DNA of 64,000 nt from Alteromonas mediterranea DE (GTDB lineage Bacteria; Pseudomonadota; Gammaproteobacteria; Enterobacterales; Alteromonadaceae), in NCBI RefSeq assembly GCF_000020585.3, contig NC_011138.3:2602824-2666823 (forward strand), read 5' to 3'. The position numbers were made by a program, and so were the translations under genes. Shown here one piece after another: positions 56,695 to 64,000 of this stretch (within the stretch, counting starts at the first letter, position 1; every line of letters begins with the position of its first letter). The notes below the pieces were generated by a model. It made no database searches. It was given only the letters and a program-made list of their open reading frames with translations, and was not told the origin of the DNA.

Positions 56695-58043
56695 AAGAAG
56701 CATTAGAGTTAATTTTACTACGTGTTAGCCAAAGCGAAGATATTGATAAAGGTGAATTGAATGTTGCGTCACGGCTTATTATCAACTCGGTCTGCGAAGG
56801 GTTGAAAATTACGCGAGCAGGTATTTGGCTATACGACCAACTGCAAACACTTGTTCAGTGTACCTTATTAATCGATAAAGGGAACGACCTAGATAGCGAA
56901 AGCTTGGTGCTCACCCGTAAAGATTTCCCACACTATTTCGAAGCCCTAGATTCAGGGAGAACCATAGCCGCTCACAACGCGCTAACAGATGTTGCCACGT
57001 TTGAGTTTGCTGACGTCTACCTCGGCCCTTTAAATATTAGCTCAATGCTTGATGTTCCTATTCGACACAGAGGTAAAATGATAGGAATAATTTGCTGTGA
57101 GCATCAAGGTGAAGCGCGACACTGGGAGGCTGATGAGATGGTATTTGCCGCCTCTTTGGCCGACTTATATGGCCGCGCGGTAAGCGCTAATGAACGCGCT
57201 GATTATGAAGCGCAACTACTCGAAGCGAATCAAACGTTAGAACAAAAAGTAAAAGATCGCACAGCAGAGCTCGAGGCCGCCCAAGAAAAACTTATCGAGT
57301 CAGAAAAAATGGCCGCCTTAGGTAACCTTGTAGCTGGCATCGCTCACGAAGTTAACACACCTTTAGGTATCGCACTCACCTCTGTCAGTAACTGCAAAGA
57401 AGAGCTAAAAGACATTTATCGAGACTTTGAAAATGATGAATTGACTGAACAAGGCTTTAAAGATTTTGAAGCAATATGCTCTGAAGGATTAACTCTAGCG
57501 GAAACAAGCCTGGTGCGGGCCGCGCACTTAGTTCAAGACTTTAAGCGAACCTCTGCCGATCAAACCTCGCTGGAAATTGAGGAAATTGCGCTGGATGAAT
57601 ATATTCCACGGGTTTGTAATCCATTAAAACCCATGCTTCGCAAGGAGCAAATCGAGCTTTCTATAGACGTCACGCCCAAATTAGTAATTACCACTTGTCC
57701 GGGCATTATTGCCCAGCTATTAACGAACTTAATATCGAACGCGCAGCGTCACGCCTTTGGTCCGTCAGTAGACAACGATATAAACAAAGTTGCTGTAAGC
57801 TGTAGCCAAAATGACAAAGGTGTTGTAATAAGCGTTCAAGACAATGGAAAAGGCATTCCTGAAGAGCTTCATACAAAAGTGTTCGAGCCGTTTTATACAA
57901 CTGCACGCGATAAAGGTGGCACGGGTTTAGGCTTGAATATTTTATACAATCTTGTTCGACAGAAGTTTAACGGAGAAATTGACTTAATCTCAGCCCCAGG
58001 GGAAGGAACTACGTTGACGGTTTGTATACCTGTTGAAAGTTAG
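56691..58043 (+). CDS. GAF-domain sensor histidine kinase, partner of the HD-GYP regulator
   Basis: 450 residues, soluble. GAF domain (about 15-165), coiled coil (172-207), HisKA-like dimerisation domain with H219 in LVAGIAHEVNTPLG, and HATPase (about 300-447; NLISNAQRHA, DNGKGIP, GGTGLGLNILYNLV). HEVNTP rather than HELRTP marks the HisKA subgroup with this acceptor box. Overlaps the HD-GYP gene by 4 nt, a typical two-component arrangement for c-di-GMP turnover. Confidence 0.9.
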   Translation: MKEALELILLRVSQSEDIDKGELNVASRLIINSVCEGLKITRAGIWLYDQLQTLVQCTLLIDKGNDLDSESLVLTRKDFPHYFEALDSGRTIAAHNALTDVATFEFADVYLGPLNISSMLDVPIRHRGKMIGIICCEHQGEARHWEADEMVFAASLADLYGRAVSANERADYEAQLLEANQTLEQKVKDRTAELEAAQEKLIESEKMAALGNLVAGIAHEVNTPLGIALTSVSNCKEELKDIYRDFENDELTEQGFKDFEAICSEGLTLAETSLVRAAHLVQDFKRTSADQTSLEIEEIALDEYIPRVCNPLKPMLRKEQIELSIDVTPKLVITTCPGIIAQLLTNLISNAQRHAFGPSVDNDINKVAVSCSQNDKGVVISVQDNGKGIPEELHTKVFEPFYTTARDKGGTGLGLNILYNLVRQKFNGEIDLISAPGEGTTLTVCIPVES

Positions 58044-58150
58044 TGCTATTTTACTTTATAAACCATTTGCGTTGATTGAACCAAAACAAGAAGCGCGGCA
58101 TAGTTTAAATGTCGTGCTTACGACAGACCTATGGCCACCAATACATGTAG

Positions 58151-58402
58151 TTGCTTTTGGGCTATATGAAACAAAGAAAACAATACCGAGAGCATTGGGT
58201 AGTTGCACTTCAAAATGCCGACGTTCCGGTTCGACTAACTGCTGGCATGATAGATCCTATTTCTGGCGCACACATGATGGCCAGATACAAAGCACTTATT
58301 CCAAACGCTGACGTGGTTGAGGTTACTGATATTGGGCATTACCCGCAGATTGAAAGTGCTGAGTTGGTTTTAGAATCAATTTTTGGATTTATTGAAGATT
58401 AG
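58151..58402 (+). pseudogene. C-terminal remnant of an alpha/beta hydrolase
   Basis: 83 residues that read as the last part of an alpha/beta hydrolase: GYMKQRKQYREHWVVALQ, VRLTAGMIDPISGAHM (catalytic acid region) and DIGHYPQIES (catalytic His), but without the nucleophile elbow or N-terminal two-thirds. The frame is closed upstream by a TAG. It lies between the kinase operon and the integration site, so it is probably residue of a deleted gene at the island boundary. Confidence 0.65.
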
Positions 58403-58434
58403 GTGCGTGGGTGTCGCTTCTTAGAGAGAGAAGT

Positions 58435-58480
58435 TGGTCGGTGTGAGAGGATTTGAACCTCCGACCCCTGACACCCCATG
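58435..58480 (-). tRNA. tRNA-Pro(GGG) 3' fragment, probable attachment site
   Basis: On the minus strand the sequence reads CATGGGGTGTCAGG, TCGGAGG, TTCAAAT, CCTCT, CACACCG, ACCA: anticodon loop with GGG, T arm, acceptor 3' strand and CCA of tRNA-Pro. Upstream of the anticodon loop the sequence no longer fits a D arm or 5' acceptor, so only 46 nt of the gene are present. This is the duplicated 3' end left by integration, directly beside a tyrosine recombinase gene. The intact tRNA should be at the far end of the element, right of the window. Confidence 0.8.
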
Positions 58481-58591
58481 CCCACCCGCGCGATAACGCT
58501 GCGAACTCTACGCGCACCTCCCAAAGTCAATACTGGCAAGGGCTCAAGAATTTCACTTCCATTAACCTTTAAGTATTTTGGAGTGAACGAA

Positions 58592-59488
58592 GTGGCAACT
58601 ATCCGTCAATTAAAATCAGGCAACTGGAACGTACAGATTCGTGAGCAAGGTAAGCGAATCTCTAAGACTTTTCCAACTCAACAAGAAGCAGAACGTTTCG
58701 CCTTAATGGGCTCAAATGAATTGTCTTTTCACGAGGTCTGCGACAAATATCTTGAGCACATGGGCGATTCTGTGCGTTACCGTGTGCGATGCTTGAAGAA
58801 AAACTTTAAGTCGCCTCCTACCCTAGCAGAAATCGAAGCATTTAAGCGTCAGAGACTCAAAGAAGTAAAGAGCAGTACCGCGAGATTAGACTTACAGATG
58901 CTGTCTCGCATCGTTAAGTTTGGCATTAAACACTTCGAGTTAGATTGGCCATTTCCTTTCAACGACTTCAAATATCCTCCTGAATGCCAACCACGAGACA
59001 GAGTAGTAACACAGAAAGAGTTAAAGCTATTGCTTGAAGATTTACCTCCATTAGTTGCATCTGCTGCTGAACTCTCTTACGAGACTGCTATGCGTAGAGG
59101 AGAAATTGTAAAGATACAAAAGCAACATATAGAGTTTCACCAAAACAGACTTTATGTTCCTGAAGCCAAGAATGGCTATTCACGCTACGTTCCGTTAAAC
59201 GCAAAGGCAACTCAGATTTTAAAAGACAGGCTTGTGTCATGTAATAATCATCAAATCCTCTACAACGTTACAGCAGAAAGTCTCTCGAAGGCTTTTAGAC
59301 GAGCATGTAAACGCCTAGAAATAACCGGACTATCGTTTCATTCAATGAGGCATTCAGCTATCACTAAGTACGCTCAAAGAGGCCTTTCGGTTAACCAATT
59401 AAAAGTTATTTCAGGGCACCGTTCAACTGAGATGCTGGAGCGATACACACACCTTGGGGTTAAGGACGTGGTTTCTCTGATGGACTGA
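58592..59488 (+). CDS. Tyrosine recombinase / phage-type integrase
   Basis: 298 residues. N-terminal arm-binding region with RQLKSGNWNVQIREQGKRISKTFPTQQEAERFA, SAM-like core (55-130) and catalytic domain with Arg in ETAMRRGEIV, HxxR in FHSMRHSAI, late His in SGHRS and nucleophile Tyr in ERYTHLG. I chose GTG 58592 (GGAG 8 nt upstream); the open frame continues back to 58478 into the tRNA fragment. Presumed to drive integration into tRNA-Pro. Confidence 0.9.
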   Translation: MATIRQLKSGNWNVQIREQGKRISKTFPTQQEAERFALMGSNELSFHEVCDKYLEHMGDSVRYRVRCLKKNFKSPPTLAEIEAFKRQRLKEVKSSTARLDLQMLSRIVKFGIKHFELDWPFPFNDFKYPPECQPRDRVVTQKELKLLLEDLPPLVASAAELSYETAMRRGEIVKIQKQHIEFHQNRLYVPEAKNGYSRYVPLNAKATQILKDRLVSCNNHQILYNVTAESLSKAFRRACKRLEITGLSFHSMRHSAITKYAQRGLSVNQLKVISGHRSTEMLERYTHLGVKDVVSLMD

Positions 59489-59626
59489 GTAGTGAAAGTG
59501 GCAAAGTTCTATTCATTGTCACTCATTCTGGGAAATAACCACAACTAACCATTACTCACAAACGACCATTAAGTTGCTGATTTTATTACAATAAATTACC
59601 ATTCAGATGAATAACTGGAGCGTGTA

Positions 59627-59887
59627 ATGAGTAAAACAGTAGAAAAGAGAGTTTCCTTAACCCAAGGACAACTAAATAAACTCGGCAACTTAAAAATCAA
59701 GAGCGGTGACACTATTAATTCTATTGTCGGAAAAGCAATTGATGAATACCGCTTCACACCCGATGACGCAGAAGTAAGTAAACACGTCAGAGTGGTGTTG
59801 TCAGTCCTTAATAGTTTGGAGATCGAATCTCACCTGAAGGCGAAGGTTATTAAAAGCCTTATGAGTGAGTTGGCATGGATGATTTAG
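59627..59887 (+). CDS. Small RHH-like protein, unknown function
   Basis: 86 residues. The first half (KRVSLTQGQLNKLGNLKIKSGDTINSIVGKAIDEY) has the pattern of a ribbon-helix-helix DNA-binding domain; the second half is helical. Possible excisionase, element regulator or antitoxin. Its end overlaps the next gene by 13 nt, so they are translationally coupled. Confidence 0.55.
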   Translation: MSKTVEKRVSLTQGQLNKLGNLKIKSGDTINSIVGKAIDEYRFTPDDAEVSKHVRVVLSVLNSLEIESHLKAKVIKSLMSELAWMI

Positions 59888-60102
59888 AGCCTCTTATTAT
59901 TCTGTATGAAGAACATGAGCTTTGTAGAAAAAGCAACGTCTTGCAGTATCTCATGCGCTCCAACGGAATCGAGTACCTTAAAATAACTGTAGGAAATAAT
60001 TGGGTGAGCAAAAACCAACGCAAATACAAACTACCGACAATGTTCATGGGTAAGGTGCATTTTGGCTCGCTACAACAATTTAAGGACTTTTTGAATCGTT
60101 AG
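59875..60102 (+). CDS. Small glutaredoxin-like protein, unknown function
   Basis: 75 residues. Pattern of a glutaredoxin fold: start strand LIILYEEHELC, helix, strand GIEYLKITV, then KLPTMFMGKVHFGSLQQFKDFL, which corresponds to the cis-Pro and GG(S) elements of glutaredoxins. Only one cysteine (C17) and no CxxC, so any activity would be monothiol or structural. Overlaps the RHH-like gene; the pair could be a toxin-antitoxin-type or element accessory unit, but this is inference. Confidence 0.5.
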   Translation: MDDLEPLIILYEEHELCRKSNVLQYLMRSNGIEYLKITVGNNWVSKNQRKYKLPTMFMGKVHFGSLQQFKDFLNR

Positions 60103-60262
60103 CTACTGCAAACCCTCTTTACGAGACTTTAACAGCGATTATAACTTTTACAAAATAAACGAGAAGCTTAATTGTACCACCTAAGAGTACTACCTTATCA
60201 AGATGTCTTGCCCTCAAGATTGAGCATTGTAAACTGAACAGAATACTTAGACAGGAAGCCTG

Positions 60263-61129
60263 ATGACAACAAGAGTACTTGTAGATAACTGTATTTTCAG
60301 TGATGCGAACATGCTTCAAGGAGCAAAGCTAACTACATATAAGGATAGAGAACAAACCGAAGTCTCTTCGTTTATCGTGGGTTATATAAGAAAACCTCCT
60401 TTACCGGAAAAACAAGCTCGACGTCAAAATGAAATTGATTGGTTTCCTACTATTGCTCAGCTCTCTGAATATGAACATATAAAGCTTTTTACTTATGATG
60501 AGCTTAATTTTGAGAGTTGGTTCAGGTCTGTAGATTCAAAGATTGGTAACGTTTTCAGCGAGAGTAGTGTGACGTTTGTAGAACCCGCAATATCAAGAAG
60601 CCACTTTCGCCAAGGAGATTTGCTGGAGCAAATTCGTTCTGAAAATAAAGTAGATTTTTTCGAAAGCCTCCTAAAGTGGACGCCAGACCTTTTTCAGTCA
60701 ACTGAGTTTGAAAGTTATTTACCGAAATTGACTCTAGATTCCATTAAAAATATAGACCGCTTTAAAAAAATAGCTGAAGCCCTGACTGCTGAACAATTGC
60801 AAGATGCTTTTCATCTATGGACAGCTGAAGTGAATGATATTCCCTACTTTCTAACCATTGACTTCAAGTTTATTAATGCAATTCGTAATAAAGCCAAATC
60901 AAAGAAGAAGCCATTCGATATGGTTTGTGAACCCATCACACCACAGGAATTAAGCAAGAAACTAGGCATAAAAACTCCTTATGCTTACAAGTATTCCCAT
61001 GACGAATTTATCGGTTATGGCGGTGGCACTTTTAAAATTGAAGACTACGGCAAGCCTCGCCGTAAAGAAAATGGACTGCATCGGTTATTTAAATGGGTGC
61101 GGCAAAGAGTTTTCACTACAAAACTCTGA
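60263..61129 (+). CDS. PIN-like domain protein in the island, unknown function
   Basis: 288 residues, not assigned to a named family. An N-terminal VLVDNCIFSD (D8) and a C-terminal QDAFHLWTAEVNDIPYFLTIDFKFI (D181 and D200) match the first and last acidic clusters of PIN nucleases, which use three or four Asp/Glu with a metal to cut RNA. A long insert of about 120 residues lies between. AGGAAG precedes the ATG. The last seven codons lie in the left copy of a direct repeat. Single gene; an antitoxin partner is not obvious. Could be an RNase effector of a defence or toxin system. Confidence 0.55.
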   Translation: MTTRVLVDNCIFSDANMLQGAKLTTYKDREQTEVSSFIVGYIRKPPLPEKQARRQNEIDWFPTIAQLSEYEHIKLFTYDELNFESWFRSVDSKIGNVFSESSVTFVEPAISRSHFRQGDLLEQIRSENKVDFFESLLKWTPDLFQSTEFESYLPKLTLDSIKNIDRFKKIAEALTAEQLQDAFHLWTAEVNDIPYFLTIDFKFINAIRNKAKSKKKPFDMVCEPITPQELSKKLGIKTPYAYKYSHDEFIGYGGGTFKIEDYGKPRRKENGLHRLFKWVRQRVFTTKL

Positions 61130-61258
61130 AAGGACAAATCGTCAGTGACGAAGTCCCTACTCCCCCTAGGGCGTTTCTGCACATTGCGGAAAACCGGATA
61201 TACAACCTTCAAACCAGTCGTAACGTTCATTTGAACAAACACGAAGATAATGCAAGGT
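61109..61258. repeat. Left copy of a diverged direct repeat flanking the AbiJ gene
   Basis: About 150 bp that share clear similarity with 62474-62635 (GTTTTCACTACA, CAAATCG, GAAG, AACGTTCAT, AAACACGAAGA, AATGCA/AACGCA). It overlaps the PIN-like gene end and the integrase remnant start. Not obviously coding. Confidence 0.6.
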
Positions 61259-61475
61259 CGTCAAAGTCTACAAGACATGCTTACTCTCGTTTAGAGGTCA
61301 CTTTGCGACAGCACTAGAACAAATTGGTAGTCCTGAAGACATCGCTACGAAACTAGCAGGACACAAGCAGTTGTCCTTGACGTATAACTTGTATAGTAAG
61401 TATAAGAACAAGGACGAACTGTGGCAGTATGTCGAGAGGATTCACGAGGCTGACTGCTTGAGATTGCTCAGTTAG
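61251..61475 (+). pseudogene. Tyrosine recombinase C-terminal remnant
   Basis: 75-codon open stretch ending at TAG 61473-61475. It reads LSFRGHFATALEQ, IGSPEDIATKLAGHKQLSLTYNLYSKYKNKDEL: the HxxR-like, GH and nucleophile-Tyr blocks of an integrase catalytic domain without the N-terminal domains. A stop codon lies just upstream. It is unlike the intact integrase at 58.6 kb, so it comes from a different element. Confidence 0.65.
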
Positions 61476-61569
61476 AAACGTAATTACAATCAAGCTATGC
61501 ACTTGACTAATTCTTTACTCACACAGAAACTACCAAGCCACTGTATCCGATGGAAGGTTTAATAACAGG

Positions 61570-62421
61570 ATGAAATTTAGTCAGCGAATAGGTATTACCC
61601 CAGTTGAGACAGCACTTCAAACTGATGGTATGACACCAGAACTCAGAAATACGCTGTGGAATATACTCGATTTACATGTCTGGTCATCTGTCGGATTTAT
61701 GCGCTCAAATAGTGGACATCCAAAAATTATGAGTTTGGGGAAGGTGCTATGGTTTGCCTACTTCAAAATGCCCATAGACAATATGCCGAACAACCCGCAC
61801 GCAACTCTCGCTTATATCAGAAAGCAGTTCTTTGGCTGCCTGTGGTACCAAGTATATGACATGCTGGAGTTTTTATTCAGTGCGCTCAAGACACTAGTCT
61901 CTGAAAGGATAAATAATGAGCTGGTGAGTAATTTGAATACAGTGCTCGAAAAAGAACTTTCAGGGTTTCGAGTCATAAATTTAAAATTTGTGCAAGTCAC
62001 TGATGAAGTAGAGTTGGAGTCCTTGCGGTATGCATTATCGGAGAGTCCGTTCAAAGGCGTTGAAGTTCACATGAAAAGCGCACTAGAGCATTTGTCTAGA
62101 AGAGGGAACCCTGATTATCGCAATTCTATTAAAGAATCAATTTCAGCCGTAGAGAGCATTGCAAAAGAAATTACAGATAATCCTAAAGCAACATTAGGTG
62201 CTGCCCTCAGTAAATTAGAGCGCGACCAAAAATTGCATCCAGCTTTAAAACAAGGATTTTCAAATATATACGGTTACACTAATGATGAGGGTGGAATTAG
62301 GCATGCCATGCTAGAGGAGCCCAACTTGACCGCTTCAGACGCCAAGTTCTTTCTTGTCTCCTGCGCCTCTTTCATTAACTATCTCAAGTCAAAGGTAATA
62401 CAAGGTACAAACGTCGATTAA
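61570..62421 (+). CDS. AbiJ-NTD4 domain abortive-infection protein
   Basis: 283 residues. The N-terminus MKFSQRIGITPVETALQTDGMTPELRNTLWNIL matches the AbiJ N-terminal domain 4 (to about residue 100), and the C-terminal half (RRGNPDYRNSIKESISAVESIAKEI to the end) resembles the HEPN-like domain of AbiJ-type proteins. Family members give abortive infection against phage; HEPN domains are usually RNases. Flanked by diverged direct repeats and an integrase remnant, consistent with a defence cassette on a mobile element. The mechanism is not established for this branch. Confidence 0.78.
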   Translation: MKFSQRIGITPVETALQTDGMTPELRNTLWNILDLHVWSSVGFMRSNSGHPKIMSLGKVLWFAYFKMPIDNMPNNPHATLAYIRKQFFGCLWYQVYDMLEFLFSALKTLVSERINNELVSNLNTVLEKELSGFRVINLKFVQVTDEVELESLRYALSESPFKGVEVHMKSALEHLSRRGNPDYRNSIKESISAVESIAKEITDNPKATLGAALSKLERDQKLHPALKQGFSNIYGYTNDEGGIRHAMLEEPNLTASDAKFFLVSCASFINYLKSKVIQGTNVD

Positions 62422-62473
62422 ACAGTTGCCTTACTTCAGGTGTTGGCTCATCGAACATCACGAATTAAGATAA

Positions 62474-62635
62474 GTTTTCACTACATACAAAAATCTGAGA
62501 GGCCAAATCGACTATGATGAAGCCTCAACTCCCCCCCATAGGGTGCCTCTACGCACCACAGGAACACCGCTAAGACAATCTTCAACCCAGTCGCAACGTT
62601 CATCTTGACCAAACACGAAGACAACGCACAGGCTC
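62474..62635. repeat. Right copy of the diverged direct repeat flanking the AbiJ gene
   Basis: About 160 bp, same orientation as 61109-61258 and roughly 70% alike by eye with small gaps. Lies between the AbiJ gene and the resolvase gene. Together the two copies enclose the integrase remnant and AbiJ cassette. Confidence 0.6.
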
Positions 62636-62819
62636 TGCTGGTGGCTCAATGTCCTCACTCCGGAAATTTGCGGACTGACTACGAGACCGGAAATATCAGG
62701 TTTCGTAACCGTCCACCAAAGTAAACTTTTTTGAACTTACCTATTGACCGTTCACTTACCGTTCATTATCTTATTGGTCACTTAACCTTTAGACTTTATT
62801 GAACAGGATGGATTTAATC

Positions 62820-63404
62820 ATGACAGGTCAACTTATCGGTTACGCACGAGTATCAACCACGGGTCAGAAGCTAGACGTACAGCTAGACGCATTGAAGGCG
62901 AAAGGCTGCGCTAAGATTTACCAAGAGAAGCGCTCAGGTAAGACAGCAGACCGCCCAGAGCTAGAGAAGATGCTTGATTACGTGCGTGAAGGTGAAGCCA
63001 TTGTTGTGACCAAGTTAGACCGTTTAGGTCGTTCTGTGGCTGACCTAGCGAACATCTCGAAGTTACTCGATGATAAAGGCGTAGGTCTCATTGTGATTGA
63101 CCAAGGCATCGACACGACAACGCCACACGGTAAGCTAATGTTCCACATGATTGCTGCTGTAGCTGAGTTCGAGTTGTCTCTACGTTACGAAAGACAGATG
63201 GAAGGTATTGCTAAGGCGCAAGAGAAAGGCGTTAAGTTCGGGCGTAAGAAGTCTGTAGACCGTGAGAGAGTCCACCAGCTACGAGAGGAAGGCTTGAGCA
63301 TGGCTAAGATTGCTGAAGAATTAAGCTGTAGTAAGGGAGCGGTGCATAAGATAATCAATGAGTTCATTAAGCAAAATAATAAACCGAGTAAATTCGAATT
63401 ATAA
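62820..63404 (+). CDS. Serine recombinase (resolvase/invertase family)
   Basis: 195 residues. Resolvase domain with catalytic Ser in YARVSTTGQKLDVQLDAL, VVTKLDRLGRSVADL and the E-helix AAVAEFELSLRYERQMEGI, then a Hin-type C-terminal HTH (GLSMAKIAEELSCSKGAVHKIINEF). ATG 62820 is placed 7 nt behind AGGATGG. Codons look chosen differently from the AT-rich neighbours (GGT, CGT and AAG-rich), suggesting a separate origin. May resolve or invert the element; no invertible segment is evident in the window. Confidence 0.88.
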   Translation: MTGQLIGYARVSTTGQKLDVQLDALKAKGCAKIYQEKRSGKTADRPELEKMLDYVREGEAIVVTKLDRLGRSVADLANISKLLDDKGVGLIVIDQGIDTTTPHGKLMFHMIAAVAEFELSLRYERQMEGIAKAQEKGVKFGRKKSVDRERVHQLREEGLSMAKIAEELSCSKGAVHKIINEFIKQNNKPSKFEL

Positions 63405-63940
63405 AGCCAAGGATTCATGTGGTCTACTACTCCTCTGTTAGACATCTTCAGCACTATCACATCGGAGTCTCACGCTTAACTGTTTGAGGCTCTGTAAAGC
63501 TTTCTCAGATCGAGTTAACTTACCCAATGCAATCGTATTAATTGTACCCAGAAAAGCTCATAGAAAGCCGTTGTCGATCTGTAATGATGCTTTGTATCCG
63601 CACTTCTCGCTTATCAGTTGTCTAGAGCTAACAACCTTAAAGCTCTTCAGATTTTTTAGATTTACCTAATATTCACTAAAGCCAATAAAATCAAGGGATA
63701 CACGACTCCCTGACATAAGGGAGAAGCCATATAGAAACTGAAATAGTTTGTCTATCCGTTTCTCATACCCTGTTTTTATCAAATTAAAGCAGACAGTAGT
63801 CGACTAACACGTAGTTGCTACATTTCATTCAATTTACTTCCCTTCTTAAACTGTGCCACCTTGAAGATTCGATTCAGACGCACTCAATTGTATTTACTCA
63901 CTAGCTAACCAGTAATGATAACTTGGTTGGTTATTGGTAA
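63405..63940. other. No gene seen
   Basis: About 535 bp of AT-rich sequence with only short open stretches and no recognisable protein or RNA. No second copy of the tRNA-Pro fragment is found, so the element boundary is not here. Confidence 0.5.
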
Positions 63941-64000
63941 ATGGACATTAGAGAACGACTTAGCGACAGACGAGGAGACCACCAGCAGCACTATAGGGGG
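63941..64000 (+). CDS. Possible start of an unidentified gene, cut by the window edge
   Basis: ATG 63941 opens a frame (MDIRERLSDRRGDHQQHYRG) that runs off the end. No good Shine-Dalgarno; only 20 codons seen, so it may be chance. Confidence 0.2.
   Translation, partial: MDIRERLSDRRGDHQQHYRG

Noticed and set aside
58478..58591. Upstream extension of the integrase frame to ATG 58478
   Set aside because: It starts inside the tRNA-Pro fragment, has no RBS and adds residues unlike integrase N-termini; GTG 58592 with GGAG is better.
59627..60102. Calling the small overlapping pair a toxin-antitoxin system
   Set aside because: The arrangement fits, but neither protein matches a known toxin or antitoxin family, so it is kept as an observation only.

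Overview
The window looks like chromosome from a marine gammaproteobacterium of the Alteromonas type. This rests on the divergent HexR / zwf-pgl-edd-glk-eda arrangement, a PEP-CTERM protein, an alginate lyase, E. coli-like YqhD, Eda and HexR proteins, and moderate GC. The species assignment is inference; no rRNA or marker gene is present.

1-25 kb is central carbon metabolism. After a truncated Na+/amino-acid symporter and an M14 carboxypeptidase come a long-form GAPDH, a DUF2989 lipoprotein, msrB and gnd. A leftward glycogen/maltodextrin block follows (malQ, glgB, glgX), then gapA and a hexose-6-phosphate mutarotase. The leftward Entner-Doudoroff operon zwf-pgl-edd-glk-eda faces hexR, and pyruvate kinase lies beyond. 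HexR-type 15-mers sit in the zwf/hexR gap (one near-perfect, one weaker) and on the pyk promoter, with a weak match before gapA. Together these genes carry glucose or dextrin glucose to pyruvate under one regulator.

25-41 kb is a mosaic of envelope and accessory genes: a periplasmic MTAN-like nucleosidase with an altered catalytic residue, a PL7 alginate lyase fused to PepSY-like repeats, a BON protein, an EEP-family membrane protein, and a three-gene operon (GT-A glycosyltransferase, GntA-like YqcI/YcgG heme protein, DUF1989 protein). After that come a di-heme lipoprotein, a PhoX-type (DUF839) lipoprotein with a collagen-like linker and a Pho-box-like array, a hybrid histidine kinase, and a lone WYL regulator resembling BrxR/CapW.

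41-58 kb holds an internally deleted group II intron abutting a terminator. Next is a two-gene unit: a 1346-residue multidomain secreted nuclease ending in a dockerin-like module, and a PEP-CTERM protein with a cohesin-like domain. Then follow a Cache chemoreceptor, a zinc-ribbon protein, a small PstS-like protein, a LysR/yqhD divergent pair, a GGDEF-EAL protein, a nitroreductase and a coupled HD-GYP / histidine kinase pair.

58.4-64 kb is an integrated element. It begins at a 46-nt 3' fragment of tRNA-Pro(GGG) next to a tyrosine recombinase. It carries a small RHH-like / glutaredoxin-like overlapping pair, a PIN-like protein, a remnant of a second tyrosine recombinase, an AbiJ-NTD4 abortive-infection protein flanked by diverged ~150-bp direct repeats, and a serine resolvase. 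Its right end lies beyond the window. The best candidates for undescribed systems are the dockerin nuclease / PEP-CTERM cohesin pair, the GT / GntA-like / DUF1989 operon, and the PIN-like gene in the island.
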